Positions 51,589-60,495 of a stretch of 64,000 nucleotides of DNA are shown here, one piece after another; position 1 is the first letter of the stretch; every line of letters begins with the position of its first letter. The stretch covers positions 1-64,000 of the forward strand of contig NZ_JAOTQN010000003.1 of the NCBI RefSeq assembly GCF_025641885.1, written 5' to 3'. Source of the DNA: Pyrobaculum sp. 3827-6. Its GTDB lineage: Archaea > Thermoproteota > Thermoprotei > Thermoproteales > Thermoproteaceae. A model generated the notes under the pieces. The model saw only the letters and a program-made list of their open reading frames with translations, ran no database searches and had not been told where the DNA came from. The translations under genes were made by a program, and so were the position numbers.

Positions 51589-51684
51589 TTACCACTCTTC
51601 CTCTTCTTCCCACTCCTCTTCAAACTCCTCCCACAGCTCCTCTTCCTCCTCCCACTCCTCCTCTTCTCTGTACCAAATCGGCAT
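51589..51684 (-). CDS. 31-residue Glu/Trp-rich peptide
   Basis: ATG (51684) to TAA encodes MPIWYR followed by blocks of Glu broken by Trp. Glu makes 19 of 31 residues; Trp is at 4, 11, 18, 25 and 31, that is every seven residues for four turns. Only one basic residue. A TATA-like TTTATAAATA (51702-51713) and a GGGGGG precede the ATG. It probably forms an acidic amphipathic helix with a Trp stripe. It lies upstream of speD on the same strand, 245 bp away. No known family recognised. Confidence 0.6.
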   Translation of the reverse strand: MPIWYREEEEWEEEEELWEEFEEEWEEEEEW

Positions 51685-51699
51685 AGACCCCCCGAAAAG

Positions 51700-51716
51700 C
51701 TCTATTTATAAATTTA
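51700..51716. promoter_or_regulatory. Bidirectional TATA element
   Basis: CTATTTATAAATTTAG can position starts at 51684 (minus, Glu/Trp peptide) and 51732 (plus) in both cases about 26 bp away. Confidence 0.55.
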
Positions 51717-51731
51717 GCCTTCGAGGCGCTT

Positions 51732-52295
51732 GTGGCGAGGAGGGCCTATGTACAAGGCTTGGCCCAGCGGCGGGTAAAGTACCGATTCGACATAGACCCG
51801 CCGGCCCCCATCAGGCAGTGGGTCTCTGAAAACTTGGAGAGGGTGGGGCACTTGTTGGAGGGCGAGTGGGGCGGCGTCTTCTGCCCCTCGGCGTCGCTCC
51901 CGGGGCTGGGTCTTTTGCTGATCGAGTGGATGGGGGGCCACCTGGCGGCGGATGTGTCTATCTGCGCCCCCGTGTCGCACCCCGCGCCGCCGCAGTTTGT
52001 ATACGACGTGCCGGTTAGGCGCGTTGACATATGCGTAGAGCCTATCGCCCCCGTCGGGGGGGCGGTTGAATACGTAAAAGTATGTACCCCCGCCGTGAAG
52101 ATGCTGGGCAGGGTCACGCTCCGGAGGAGCTTCGGGGTTGTGAAGTATAGGGGGTTGCTGTTCGCCACCGAGGTTAGATACGGCGCCGACCAGCGGGGCG
52201 GGGTCTGCCTGGAGATCGCCCGCTACAGCTGCGCCCAGCACGACGCGTGGGACGCCGTGAGGAAGTTAAAAACAATCCTCAGCTCCAGGTATTGA
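51732..52295 (+). CDS. Uncharacterised protein (187 aa)
   Basis: GTG start 26 bp after the shared TATA. Alpha/beta protein with several cysteines (GVFCPSASLPG, DVSICAPVSH, RYSCAQHDAW). The start RVKYRFDIDPPAPIRQWVSE is helical. Coupled (TGATG) to the zinc-ribbon gene downstream. Family not recognised. Confidence 0.65.
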   Translation: MARRAYVQGLAQRRVKYRFDIDPPAPIRQWVSENLERVGHLLEGEWGGVFCPSASLPGLGLLLIEWMGGHLAADVSICAPVSHPAPPQFVYDVPVRRVDICVEPIAPVGGAVEYVKVCTPAVKMLGRVTLRRSFGVVKYRGLLFATEVRYGADQRGGVCLEIARYSCAQHDAWDAVRKLKTILSSRY

Positions 52296-52480
52296 TGAGG
52301 TACGTGGCCGTCGTGTGCCCCAGGTGCGGCAAGGCGAGCGCCGCCAGGTTGGACGCGAAGAGGCACCAGTGCCCCTACTGCGGCTACGTGATGCAGGTGG
52401 AAAGCGCGTCTATCATCGCCGTGGGAAGCGCCAGAGCCGTGAGGGAGGCGGTTGTTAGACACAACACGCAAATAGGCTAA
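52295..52480 (+). CDS. Two-knuckle zinc-ribbon protein, DUF1922-like
   Basis: 61 residues from the ATG at 52295, overlapping the upstream stop as TGATG. CPRCG and CPYCG form one zinc site; a hydrophobic strand and a helix follow (SASIIAVGSARAVREAVV). Matches the small archaeal DUF1922 type. Probably RNA or protein binding. Confidence 0.75.
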   Translation: MRYVAVVCPRCGKASAARLDAKRHQCPYCGYVMQVESASIIAVGSARAVREAVVRHNTQIG

Positions 52481-52529
52481 GGCAGTTAGTGAATAACATT
52501 ATATAATTTCCAAGACCTACACCTCGCCA

Positions 52530-55160
52530 ATGCATGTAGAGAAGTTCGCCTTGGGGGGAACTACGTATAGGTACTTCCCGCTTAAGGCGCTTGAGAGGGA
52601 GGGATACGACGTGGCTCGCCTCCCCTACTCCATACGCGTCCTTCTAGAAAACGTCATGCGCAACCTCGACGGGCGCGACGTCACGAGAGAGCACTTGGAG
52701 AGGCTTGCCAGGTGGAATCCCAAGGCGCCTGAGGGGGAGGTGGCTATCAAGATCTCTAGGGTGGTTATGCAGGACTACACCGGCGTCCCCGCCGTGGTTG
52801 ACCTCGCCACTATGCGGGACATAGCTGTGAAGATGGGCAAAGACCCCTCTCTTGTGAATCCGCAGGTCCCGGTGGACCTCATAATTGACCACTCTGTCCA
52901 GGTGGACTTCTGGGGGTCGCGCGAGGCGCTTAGGAGAAACCTCGAGCTCGAAATAACCCGCAACAGGGAGAGGTACCGCTTCCTAAAGTGGGCCCAGCAG
53001 GCCTTTAGAAACCTCAGAATCTTCCCGCCGGGCACGGGCATAATACACCAGGTAAATCTGGAGTACCTGGCTAGGGTAGTGATGACCGACGGCGACTTGG
53101 CGTATTTCGAGACGCTGGTCGGCATGGACAGCCACACCACGATGATCAACGGCCTCGGCGTCGTGGGGTGGGGAGTGGGCGGGGTAGAGGCCGAGGCGGC
53201 GATGCTGGGGGAGCCCATCACGATTAGGGTGCCGAGGGTGGTGGGGGTCCACCTATACGGCGAGCCGAGGCCCGGCGTCACGGCAACAGACATCGTGCTG
53301 GCCGTGACGGAGTTCCTACGTAAGGTGAATGTAGTAGACGCCTTCGTTGAGTTCTTCGGCGAGGGGGTGAGGAAGCTCTCCGTCCCCGACCGCGCCACTA
53401 TAGCCAACATGGCGCCGGAGTACGGCTCCACCACCGGCCTGTTCCCCGTCGACGAAAACACCCTCTCGTATCTAAGGGCAACCGGCAGGCCGGAGGACCT
53501 CGTCGCGTTGGTTAAGAGGTACTACGAGCTCCAGGGCGTCTTCGGCGGAGTGGAGGGCGCCGAGTACAGCCAGGTGGTGGAATTCGACCTATCCACGGTC
53601 GAGAGGAACGTGGCGGGCCCCACCCTCCCGTGGCAGAGGAGGAGCCTCGCCGAGGCGCCCAAGAGCTTCCTCGCATTCCTCCAGGAGAGAAAGAAGAGGA
53701 CGCAGAGGAAGGCCGTGGAGATTGAGATAGACGGTAGACGTGTCGAGTTCGGAGATGGAGACGTGGCCATCGCCGCGATAACCAGCTGCACCAACACCAG
53801 CAACCCATACCTCCTAGCCGCCGCGGGCCTCGTGGCCAAGAAAGCCTACGAACTCGGCATAAGGCCGCCCCCATACGTGAAGACCAGCTTCGCGCCGGGC
53901 TCCAGAGCCGTTGCGGAGCTGTTGGAGAGAAGCGGGTTGCAGAAATACCTAGACGAGCTGGGCTTCCAAGTCGTCGCCTTTGGGTGTACCACGTGTATTG
54001 GGAACTCCGGCCCCCTGCCCGAGCCCGTGGCCAAGGCGATCAGGGAGCACGACATACTCGCCGCGGCGGTGCTGTCGGGCAATAGGAACTTCGAGGCGAG
54101 GGTGCATCCAGACATCCGCGCCGCGTATCTCGCCTCGCCCCCGCTGGTGGTGGCCTACGCCCTTGCAGGCACGGTGTTGAAAAACCTGGAGTCGGAGCCG
54201 CTTGTCCACGGCAGAGGGGGCAGGCCCGTGTATTTAAGAGATCTCTGGCCCACCCCCGAGGAGGTGAATAGAGTGGTGGAGGAGTGGCTAGACCCCAAGA
54301 TGTATGTCGAAAAGTACAGCAAAGCTGGCGAGCTAGTTCCCGAGTGGCGGGCTCTGGAGGCGCCAAGCGGCCTCCTCTACAAGTGGGACCCGGGCGACAC
54401 CTATATACAGCCGTCTCCCCTCTTTGAGGGCGAGGTAAAGGTCGGTGACATAAAGGGGGCAAGGCCGCTGTTGGTGCTTGGCGACAGCATTACGACGGAC
54501 CACATATCGCCGGCGGGCAACATAACGCCTGACAACCCAGCGGGGCAGTACCTCATGTCCCTCGGCGTAAAGCCATCGGAGTTTAACACCTTCGGCGCCA
54601 GGAGGGGCAACTGGCATGTCATGGTACGGGGCACCTTCTCCAGCAAAGGCTACAAGAACAAGATTGGAAACCTAGACGGCGGCCTCACCATCAAGTTCCC
54701 AGAGGGGAAGGTCATGACCGTCTTCGAGGCGGCAGAGGCGTACAAAAAAGAGGGGACGCCCCTAGTCGTCCTGGCTGGGAAAAACTACGGCGCGGGGTCG
54801 AGCAGAGACTGGGCCGCCAAGGGCCCCAAGCTACTGGGCGTCAAGGCTGTGATAGCCGAGAGCTTCGAGAGAATCCACAGATCCAACCTAACCATGGTCG
54901 GCATAGTACCCATACAGCTACCCCAAGGCGTAACTGTCGACAGCCTCGGCCTAGACGGCTCAGAGACCATAGACGTGGTGGGGCTCTCCGAGGGCCTGGC
55001 GCCTGGCAAGGAGGTTACGTTGAGAATCCACCGGAGGGACGGCCGCGTAGACGAGGTAAAGGCTAGGCTGGCGGTGTACACCTGGGCAGAGGTGGAGTAT
55101 ATTAAGCACGGCGGCATACTGCCCTACGTCCTTCAGAAGCTGTTACAAAAGAGTAAATAG
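52530..55160 (+). CDS. acnA: Aconitate hydratase (AcnA/IRP type)
   Basis: 876 residues. [4Fe-4S] ligands: AITSCTNTSNP for the first Cys and FGCTTCIGNSG for the last two; substrate motifs LGDSITTDHISPAG and AGKNYGAGSSRDWAAKG. HTTMINGLGVVGWGVGG is the N-terminal domain signature. Citrate to isocitrate in the TCA cycle. TATA at about 52497. Confidence 0.95.
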   Translation: MHVEKFALGGTTYRYFPLKALEREGYDVARLPYSIRVLLENVMRNLDGRDVTREHLERLARWNPKAPEGEVAIKISRVVMQDYTGVPAVVDLATMRDIAVKMGKDPSLVNPQVPVDLIIDHSVQVDFWGSREALRRNLELEITRNRERYRFLKWAQQAFRNLRIFPPGTGIIHQVNLEYLARVVMTDGDLAYFETLVGMDSHTTMINGLGVVGWGVGGVEAEAAMLGEPITIRVPRVVGVHLYGEPRPGVTATDIVLAVTEFLRKVNVVDAFVEFFGEGVRKLSVPDRATIANMAPEYGSTTGLFPVDENTLSYLRATGRPEDLVALVKRYYELQGVFGGVEGAEYSQVVEFDLSTVERNVAGPTLPWQRRSLAEAPKSFLAFLQERKKRTQRKAVEIEIDGRRVEFGDGDVAIAAITSCTNTSNPYLLAAAGLVAKKAYELGIRPPPYVKTSFAPGSRAVAELLERSGLQKYLDELGFQVVAFGCTTCIGNSGPLPEPVAKAIREHDILAAAVLSGNRNFEARVHPDIRAAYLASPPLVVAYALAGTVLKNLESEPLVHGRGGRPVYLRDLWPTPEEVNRVVEEWLDPKMYVEKYSKAGELVPEWRALEAPSGLLYKWDPGDTYIQPSPLFEGEVKVGDIKGARPLLVLGDSITTDHISPAGNITPDNPAGQYLMSLGVKPSEFNTFGARRGNWHVMVRGTFSSKGYKNKIGNLDGGLTIKFPEGKVMTVFEAAEAYKKEGTPLVVLAGKNYGAGSSRDWAAKGPKLLGVKAVIAESFERIHRSNLTMVGIVPIQLPQGVTVDSLGLDGSETIDVVGLSEGLAPGKEVTLRIHRRDGRVDEVKARLAVYTWAEVEYIKHGGILPYVLQKLLQKSK

Positions 55161-55186
55161 TTTTAAACCCCGTTCTGACAGAGTAC

Positions 55187-55525
55187 ATGCGTAAACTACT
55201 CGCATACCTACTTCTGCTCCTGGCAACGGGCTACGTCGGCATAAACTTCGTTGGACTGCCCCCCCTACTCGTAGCCGAAAACTTAGCACTAGCCGCGACG
55301 TACGCCGCTCTGAGCGCGGCCCTCCTCCGTGGAGGAGGTAGAAAAATCCTCGGCGTTGTTCTTCTGGTCGCCTCGTTCAACGCCGGGAGAGTCTCCAGAA
55401 CCGTGTGGTCGCCTGTCACGGGATTCGGCGGCCTCGCTGTGGAGCACATCCCGCTCCTCCTCTACCTAGTGGCCGTCTCTATACTCGCCCTAATACCCCT
55501 CGTCAGAGAGGGGAGTAGTTTTTAA
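55187..55525 (+). CDS. Small membrane protein (112 aa)
   Basis: Four hydrophobic segments ([72 protein letters not shown]). No motif. Between acnA and tpiA, with its own TATA. Function unknown. Confidence 0.65.
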   Translation: MRKLLAYLLLLLATGYVGINFVGLPPLLVAENLALAATYAALSAALLRGGGRKILGVVLLVASFNAGRVSRTVWSPVTGFGGLAVEHIPLLLYLVAVSILALIPLVREGSSF

Positions 55526-55548
55526 AAAGAGGCCGTGCGGCGTCGGAT

Positions 55549-56223
55549 ATGAAGTTCCCCATCTTAATCATAAACTTCAAGGCATATAAAGAGGCCGCCG
55601 GGTCCAGGGCTGTGGAGATAGCGAAAGCCGCCGAGAGAGTTGCAAAGGAACTGGGGGTAAACATAGCCGTGGCTCCAAGCCACTTCGAGCTCGCCCTAGT
55701 CGCCCAGTCGGTGGAAATTCCGGTCTACGCCCAGGGCGCCGACATCGAGGGCGCCGGCGCCTACACAGCCCATACGGCGCTTGAAAACATCAAGGAGGTG
55801 GGGGCCTCAGGTGTTATTCTCAACCACAGCGAGGCCCCCCTCCGCCTAAACGACCTAGGCAGATTCATCCCCAGGGCGAGGGCCCTGGGGCTCGACGTGG
55901 TGACGTGCGCCCCCGACCCGAGGACCAGCCTCGCCGCGGCCGCCCTGGGGCCCAGCGCGGTGGCGGTGGAGCCGCCGGAGCTAATAGGCACCGGCAGGGC
56001 GGTCTCTAAATACAAGCCAGAAGCCGTCGTGGAGACTGTGCAACTGGTGGGCAGGCACTTCCCCGACGTCGCCGTCATCACAGGCGCCGGCATTGAAAGC
56101 GGGGAGGACGTGGAGGCCGCGCTGAGGCTGGGCACCAGGGGGGTGTTGCTGGCGAGCGCCGCGGTCAAGGCAAAAGACCACTACCAGAAAATAATGGAGC
56201 TGGCGAAGCCCCTGGTGAGGTAG
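55549..56223 (+). CDS. tpiA: Triose-phosphate isomerase, archaeal type
   Basis: 224 residues, the short archaeal length. NFKAYKEA (N, K), [14 protein letters not shown] (catalytic His), [15 protein letters not shown] (catalytic Glu and flexible loop), [20 protein letters not shown] (phosphate site). Glycolysis/gluconeogenesis. TATA at 55513-55527. Confidence 0.95.
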   Translation: MKFPILIINFKAYKEAAGSRAVEIAKAAERVAKELGVNIAVAPSHFELALVAQSVEIPVYAQGADIEGAGAYTAHTALENIKEVGASGVILNHSEAPLRLNDLGRFIPRARALGLDVVTCAPDPRTSLAAAALGPSAVAVEPPELIGTGRAVSKYKPEAVVETVQLVGRHFPDVAVITGAGIESGEDVEAALRLGTRGVLLASAAVKAKDHYQKIMELAKPLVR

Positions 56224-56300
56224 TCGCGGCGGGGCCGCCTTTGAGTGTCCGCCGCTCATGAGCCCCCGCTCCGGGGGTCAGACCCACACTACGCCCCTCC

Positions 56301-56579
56301 TTATAAGGTTTTTACGTAGTCGACCCAGAGCTCGAGATCCCGTATATCTATCCGGCGGCGGGCGCCGCCCTCCTCCTCTACATAGGCGTCGGTAAGCCTC
56401 ACCACGTCGCCCTCGACGACGCCCCTCACCACGATGCGCCGCCTCTCGCTACCCACCTCTGGGTTCGACGCCGCCTCCCCCACCGTGGGCGTGGTGAAGT
56501 ACAGCTCCACGTCGCGCCCCTTGACAACCACGTCGTAGCCCCAGTCGCGGAGTTTTTCCAGTTTCTCCAGAGGAACCAT
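56301..56579 (-). CDS. Small beta-rich protein (92 aa)
   Basis: Start at the ATG 56579, 26 bp after AAATTTATAGTG; the frame extends 39 nt more. Sequence alternates strands (YDVVVKGRDVELYFTTPTV; RRIVVRGVVEGDVVRLTDA), an OB- or SH3-like barrel in appearance. Divergent from 56645. Family not recognised. Confidence 0.6.
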   Translation of the reverse strand: MVPLEKLEKLRDWGYDVVVKGRDVELYFTTPTVGEAASNPEVGSERRRIVVRGVVEGDVVRLTDAYVEEEGGARRRIDIRDLELWVDYVKTL

Positions 56580-56644
56580 AGATATCGAATTCACTATAAA
56601 TTTTTGGCTAATGCACATATATTAACGCGGACTTCGGACCAGCT

Positions 56645-56998
56645 ATGCTCCCACCGTCAGTGCTGAGACAGCTATATGTCCAGGGGAGTCTCACAAACAC
56701 GCCAGAGGGAGCTACCTTTAAGTTGAGGAACTCCCTGGCGCCGGCTACAGTAATTGGGCTAGACATCGCCATAGACGGCCAGAAGGTGCCCGCCGAGAAA
56801 ATCGCGGTTATCGCCGGAGGCCAGAAGAGAGCCGCCCAGGAGCTGGCTACGGCTGGCTACAAGTTCAACGTCAGAGACGAGGTCACCATCCTGCTACAAG
56901 GCCTCGTCCTTCAACCCGGCGCGCACAAAATCGACATAAAGGCGAAGACCAAGGAGTGGGGCGAGCTCGCCTTCGACGTCACCGACACGCCGAGATAG
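56645..56998 (+). CDS. Uncharacterised beta-sandwich-like protein (117 aa)
   Basis: SLTNTPEGATFKLRNSLAPA, VIGLDIAIDGQKVPAEKIAV and QPGAHKIDIKAKTKEWGELA resemble a single immunoglobulin-like sandwich. No signal peptide. It overlaps the gene on the other strand by 20 nt at the 3' end. I recall similar short proteins in archaea but cannot name the family. Confidence 0.6.
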   Translation: MLPPSVLRQLYVQGSLTNTPEGATFKLRNSLAPATVIGLDIAIDGQKVPAEKIAVIAGGQKRAAQELATAGYKFNVRDEVTILLQGLVLQPGAHKIDIKAKTKEWGELAFDVTDTPR

Positions 56999-57605
56999 CC
57001 CTAAACCTCTCCACAAAACCCTCCAGCGCCTTTTTCAACTCCCCAAGTTCTGGACGTAGCTCCGGCGCCGCCTGCGCCAGTAGCAACGCCCCGGCCAGAG
57101 TCCGCACTCCCGCCGACGCCACCTTCACCCCTCCCCACTCCACCACTACGCTACCAATAGCCATCGTCCTGCCCTTGTTCTCCGCGGCTACGATGGCGTC
57201 CGGATATGGATACGCCACGTAGGTAAGCGTCAACGAGTGGCCGATGTAGGGCATGTACACCCTCTTCACAAAACGCCTAACCGAGAAGGGCCCCACGCTG
57301 TCCACCAGCCTCCCCCACCTGGCGTTCGCAGAGTCGATAAACGCCACGTGGCTCCTCAGCCACTGGAAAAGCCCCGCACGGTCAGGGCCATACTCAACGC
57401 CGAGGACCCTCCCCACCTCCGAAGCAAACCAGTCGTAGAGCTCGACGTAGGGCCTAACGACGTCCGCCACATCCCCAACATCCACAACCCTCTCGTCGAA
57501 CGAATCGCCCACCCGGCCCACCGCAGTGACGACGCCCTCCCTCACGATAAGAGTCGCCTCCTGGAACTCCCTCCAGGTGCCGCAGAGGGGGACAACCAGC
57601 TCCAC
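56979..57605 (-). CDS. Uncharacterised protein divergent from rps6e
   Basis: 208 residues from the GTG at 57605, 26 bp after a TTTTTAAACA box; longer frames run through the rps6e gene. Features FDERVVDVGDVADVVRPYVE and WGGVKVASAGVRTLAGALLLAQ. No motif or membrane segment recognised. Confidence 0.6.
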   Translation of the reverse strand: MELVVPLCGTWREFQEATLIVREGVVTAVGRVGDSFDERVVDVGDVADVVRPYVELYDWFASEVGRVLGVEYGPDRAGLFQWLRSHVAFIDSANARWGRLVDSVGPFSVRRFVKRVYMPYIGHSLTLTYVAYPYPDAIVAAENKGRTMAIGSVVVEWGGVKVASAGVRTLAGALLLAQAAPELRPELGELKKALEGFVERFRAISACR

Positions 57606-57653
57606 ACCAGTATAAAGGAAAATGTTTAAAAATAGGTGGGTCCGACCCCCCAC

Positions 57654-58103
57654 ATGCCTACGTTTAAGCTCGTGCTTTCCGACCCCGTCTCTGGAAAGGC
57701 GAGGCAGTTCGAGATCAAGGACCCACTCGCCCAGAGGTTCGTAGGTCTCAAGATAGGCGACGAGATCGACGGCGTAGTTCTCAAAGACTTCATCGAGTTG
57801 CCAAAAGGCGCAAAAATCAGGATCACCGGCGGCAGCGGCGTGGAGGGCGCCCCCATGCACCCAGGCATCCCCGGCCCCGTGAAGAAGTACATCCTGGCAG
57901 ACAGCCCACCGGGGTACTGGCCCCCCAAGAAGGGCATGAAAAAGAAGAAGCTAGCCAGAGGCAACACCATCACAGACACAATAGTACAGATAAACGCCGT
58001 GGTGGTCTACCCAAAAGACTACTCCGGACCCCCCGCCATCCCCCTCGGGGCCAAGGAGCTAGAAAAGAAGAAGGAAAAAACCGAAGAAGCCGCCGCCCAG
58101 TAA
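57654..58103 (+). CDS. rps6e: Ribosomal protein eS6
   Basis: 149 residues from the ATG at 57654. SDPVSGKARQFEIKDPLAQR, FVGLKIGDEIDGVVL, IRITGGSGVEGAPMHPGIPG and the basic GMKKKKLARGNTI are eS6 signatures. Small-subunit protein. TATA TTTAAAAATAGG upstream. Confidence 0.95.
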   Translation: MPTFKLVLSDPVSGKARQFEIKDPLAQRFVGLKIGDEIDGVVLKDFIELPKGAKIRITGGSGVEGAPMHPGIPGPVKKYILADSPPGYWPPKKGMKKKKLARGNTITDTIVQINAVVVYPKDYSGPPAIPLGAKELEKKKEKTEEAAAQ

Positions 58104-58343
58104 CTACTTTACAATAGACTTGGCAATTATCAACGTAGTCGTACTCTTAATCTTCGGCAACTTCCTAATCTTCTCACTAATAAGCTTTCTCAAACTCTCC
58201 GCAGTATCCGTCGAAATCTTGACCACAAGGTCATACGGCCCATAGACAATCATCGCCTCCTTAACCTCAGGCATCTTAACCAACGCATCCATCACCTCGT
58301 CCTCCGCCCCAATCTCCGTATTTATGAACACAAATGCTTCTAC
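58104..58343 (-). CDS. Stand-alone Lrp/AsnC effector (RAM) domain protein
   Basis: 79 residues from the ATG at 58343 (MVEAFVFINTEIG), 26 bp after ATTTATAAG; the frame extends 45 nt more. Only the ligand-binding domain is present (MIVYGPYDLVVKISTDTAE, LPKIKSTTTLIIAKSIV); no HTH. Such proteins assemble into amino-acid-sensing rings and can pair with Lrp regulators. Confidence 0.85.
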   Translation of the reverse strand, partial: VEAFVFINTEIGAEDEVMDALVKMPEVKEAMIVYGPYDLVVKISTDTAESLRKLISEKIRKLPKIKSTTTLIIAKSIVK

Positions 58344-58485
58344 CATGAGGTTAACTAACCACGCTCTTATAAATATTACCCCCACCATTGAAAAAATACA
58401 AAGAGGTAAGCCTCTTCAAGACACGCCAAACAACCCCAGATCCAAGCTCTCTAAGCACGTAAGTAGAGCTATCAATAATAGAATT

Positions 58486-58614
58486 GTGGTGCGGGGGGTG
58501 GGAACCCCGGAGGGGGCTCGGCGGACGATGCGGTTATGAGCCGTAGGCGGGGTTCAGCCCCAGGGCGCTCTCCTGGCGTGCGAAAGCCGCGCCGTTGGCA
58601 CCTCCATGCACCAC
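58486..58614. ncRNA. Candidate structured RNA with closing helix
   Basis: Ends pair over 15 bp: GTGGTGC (58486-58492) with GCACCAC (58608-58614), continuing through GGGG/TCCA and GGTG/CACC with one bulge. Inside, GAACCCC (58502-58508) pairs with GGGGTTC (58549-58555) and encloses GGCTC/GAGCC (58515-58519/58538-58542); a CCAGG/CCTGG hairpin (58559-58563/58571-58575) and a GGCG/CGCC hairpin follow. Intergenic, GC-rich, no coding frame. Strand not decided. I cannot match it to RNase P, SRP or tRNA. Confidence 0.5.
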
Positions 58615-58721
58615 CCCGCCCGGCGCTTTTCCTCACCCGGCGGGGCTCCCGGCGCCCTTTGTAGATTTCGGCGCGCCGCCTCCGCCCGGCGTCTTTCAGC
58701 CGCTTTTCGGCGTCTACGGCG

Positions 58722-59102
58722 CTACATATCTTTGTGGAGTTTTAATGCTCCTCTTCTCTTCTTGAGTCCCAGCTTTCCCTCTCCCTCTACCACGGCTTTG
58801 TACATCAGGACTGCGGCTTTTAGAGAGGGGATTTGGCTGGTTGGCACAAGCCAGCCGCTGGCCAGCTTAACCACACCCACCACAAGGCCCCTATCCACGG
58901 CCCACCTCACCGCGCCGCGTGTCGCCCCTCTGCACGAGCCGGCGCCTCCGCAGATTTCATACTTCACCCTAAACGCAGAACCCCTAGGCGAAATCGAGGA
59001 AAGCCATTCCAGAAAGGCCTCTAGGTAGAGGCCGTAGCGCTGAGGCTTGGGAAGATCCCGAGCCCTGTTTATTTTAGCCACCGCCTTTATAAACCCGGCC
59101 AT
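58722..59102 (-). CDS. Uncharacterised basic protein (126 aa)
   Basis: Leaderless ATG at 59102, 26 bp after GTTTATAAATTC. Basic, with GATRGAVRWAVDRGLVVGVV and ASGWLVPTSQIPSLKAAVLM, which resemble a winged helix. Cys pair CGGAGSC. Possibly nucleic-acid binding. Confidence 0.6.
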   Translation of the reverse strand: MAGFIKAVAKINRARDLPKPQRYGLYLEAFLEWLSSISPRGSAFRVKYEICGGAGSCRGATRGAVRWAVDRGLVVGVVKLASGWLVPTSQIPSLKAAVLMYKAVVEGEGKLGLKKRRGALKLHKDM

Positions 59103-59408
59103 GACCTGAAGAAACTCTGGAATTTATAAACTTTTTCTTGAAAGCATTGAAAATATCACTTGATATTATGTACAGTTTGACAAATATCTAAAGGTTTTGG
59201 AAAAATCAACGGCGAAAAGCCGGTTGTTGCAAATCTGCCCCTGGCAACACGGCCTTTAGATACGCCTCTTCTACCTAGCGTACGGCCACCCGCCGCGCCC
59301 CACAACGCGGGTCCAACTTAAGCCGCTTTTTTCACCGCGGTTGCCCCACTCCTCTGGGCTCCGCAACCCGCTCCCGAATAAGCCACCCCGGAGGAGGCGC
59401 CGTGTTTC
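59103..59408. other. 300-bp intergenic stretch with an RNA-like hairpin
   Basis: AT-rich start, then a plus-strand TATA-like ATATCTAAAGG (59185-59195) followed about 25 bp later by GGCGAAAAGCC and the imperfect hairpin GCCGGTTGTTGC / GCAACACGGC (59219-59230, 59244-59253). May encode a small RNA. Nothing coding seen. Confidence 0.3.
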
Positions 59409-59672
59409 TCAGCTCTTCTCCACGGAGCCCCATCCCAGCGCGTTCCTTACGGCCACGCCGCCGGCTCTCTCCTCCACAGTCAGCACAATGTAGCACCTCT
59501 CTGAAATCAGGTGGATGTCCCTCCCATTTACGTAAGCCTCTCCCCCCAGCGTCTTTTTCAACGCAAGGGCCAGCTCAGCCGCGCCCCCCACGTCGGCGAC
59601 GATTACGCCGCCGCAGACCCACCTACACCCCTCCACACACCTACCCAACTCAGAAACAGACAACACCCTCAT
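59409..59672 (-). CDS. Uncharacterised protein (87 aa)
   Basis: Start at the ATG 59672 (MRVLSVSELGRCVEG) preferred over 59708. Alpha/beta: VIVADVGGAAELALALKKTL, DIHLISERCYIVLTVEER. Similar in size to the gene at 60215 with comparable Cys spacing, but I cannot prove a relation. Confidence 0.5.
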   Translation of the reverse strand: MRVLSVSELGRCVEGCRWVCGGVIVADVGGAAELALALKKTLGGEAYVNGRDIHLISERCYIVLTVEERAGGVAVRNALGWGSVEKS

Positions 59673-60214
59673 ACCCCACCCCCACGCCACACCCACAGCG
59701 CACCCCAAGCCTCCATACGCGCCGCGGCCCCGCCTTGCGGGGCACCCGCCATGGAAAAAACACTGGTTTTACCCACCCCCCTGTTTTTTGCCCAGCTCAT
59801 GCCCCCCTATGCGGAGGGCTTTAAAAACCTGTTGCAAAACCTACAAATATATACGGCGTACATATGTACAAATTCTACAGACAACCGTGATTTATTGAAA
59901 AACAGAAAGTCGGCAGAGGCCCCCGCCACCCTCAACTAACCCTCCGGCGCGGCGGCGCTGGTTATTCCAGCACCACGCCGACTGCGAAAAACGGCTCGGG
60001 AAATCCCAACGGGACGCAAGTCGCCTTGCGCAGGTCAAACGCCCCCGTGCCGGCCGAAGAGTTGGAGTTGACTAGGTATGTTAGGTGCGGCGGTGGAGGC
60101 CTGGCCTCCGCCCCTCAGTCTTCTAGCTACGGATCCTCCTCTCGGCGCCGGGGCGGCTTTACGTGTTTGTCTCTTCAGCTCTCGGCTGGGTGGGCAACCG
60201 CTGGGTGCCGGCTG
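59673..60214. other. 540-bp stretch without a convincing gene
   Basis: A perfect hairpin GCCCCGC-CTT-GCGGGGC lies at 59727-59743. One plus-strand frame from the ATG at 59751 gives 63 residues of mixed composition; I do not trust it. An AT-rich block (59820-59890) could hold a promoter. Rest GC-rich with no motif. Confidence 0.4.
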
Positions 60215-60442
60215 TCAGTTTAGTCCTTCTAGACAGCGCGCCTCGTCTTGGTGTTGGTAGTATTGGTGCAGAGCTTGGGGGGTTGGCAACAGCTTGGCTG
60301 CGCCTCCCCCGGCGCAGAAGATCTCAACTACGCCGTCCCAGAGACATGCCCTTGAGGCGCGGCAACCGGCCTCCCCCGCCTTAGCCAAGGCGCATTCCAG
60401 CAGAGAAAGGCCGCCGCAGTCCACCTCTACAAACTCGTCCAT
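60215..60442 (-). CDS. Cys-rich uncharacterised protein (75 aa)
   Basis: Start at the ATG 60442 (MDEFVEVDCGGLSLLECALA), about 28 bp after a TACTTAAAG box; the frame extends to 60469. Five Cys (for example EAGCRASRACLWD). Divergent from 60496. Family not recognised. Confidence 0.5.
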   Translation of the reverse strand: MDEFVEVDCGGLSLLECALAKAGEAGCRASRACLWDGVVEIFCAGGGAAKLLPTPQALHQYYQHQDEARCLEGLN

Positions 60443-60495
60443 GTAGTAGAGCCACACACCCCCAAACATCTTTAAGTATTAAATATTGAGGGGGT

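Noticed and set aside
58486-58620. tRNA-Met with introns on the minus strand (a CTCATAA loop and a CCA-like end are present)
   Set aside because: No T loop of the TTCRANY type, mismatched acceptor and anticodon stems.
59511-59939. Plus-strand frame of 142 codons
   Set aside because: First part is antisense to the gene at 59409; the rest has no coding character.
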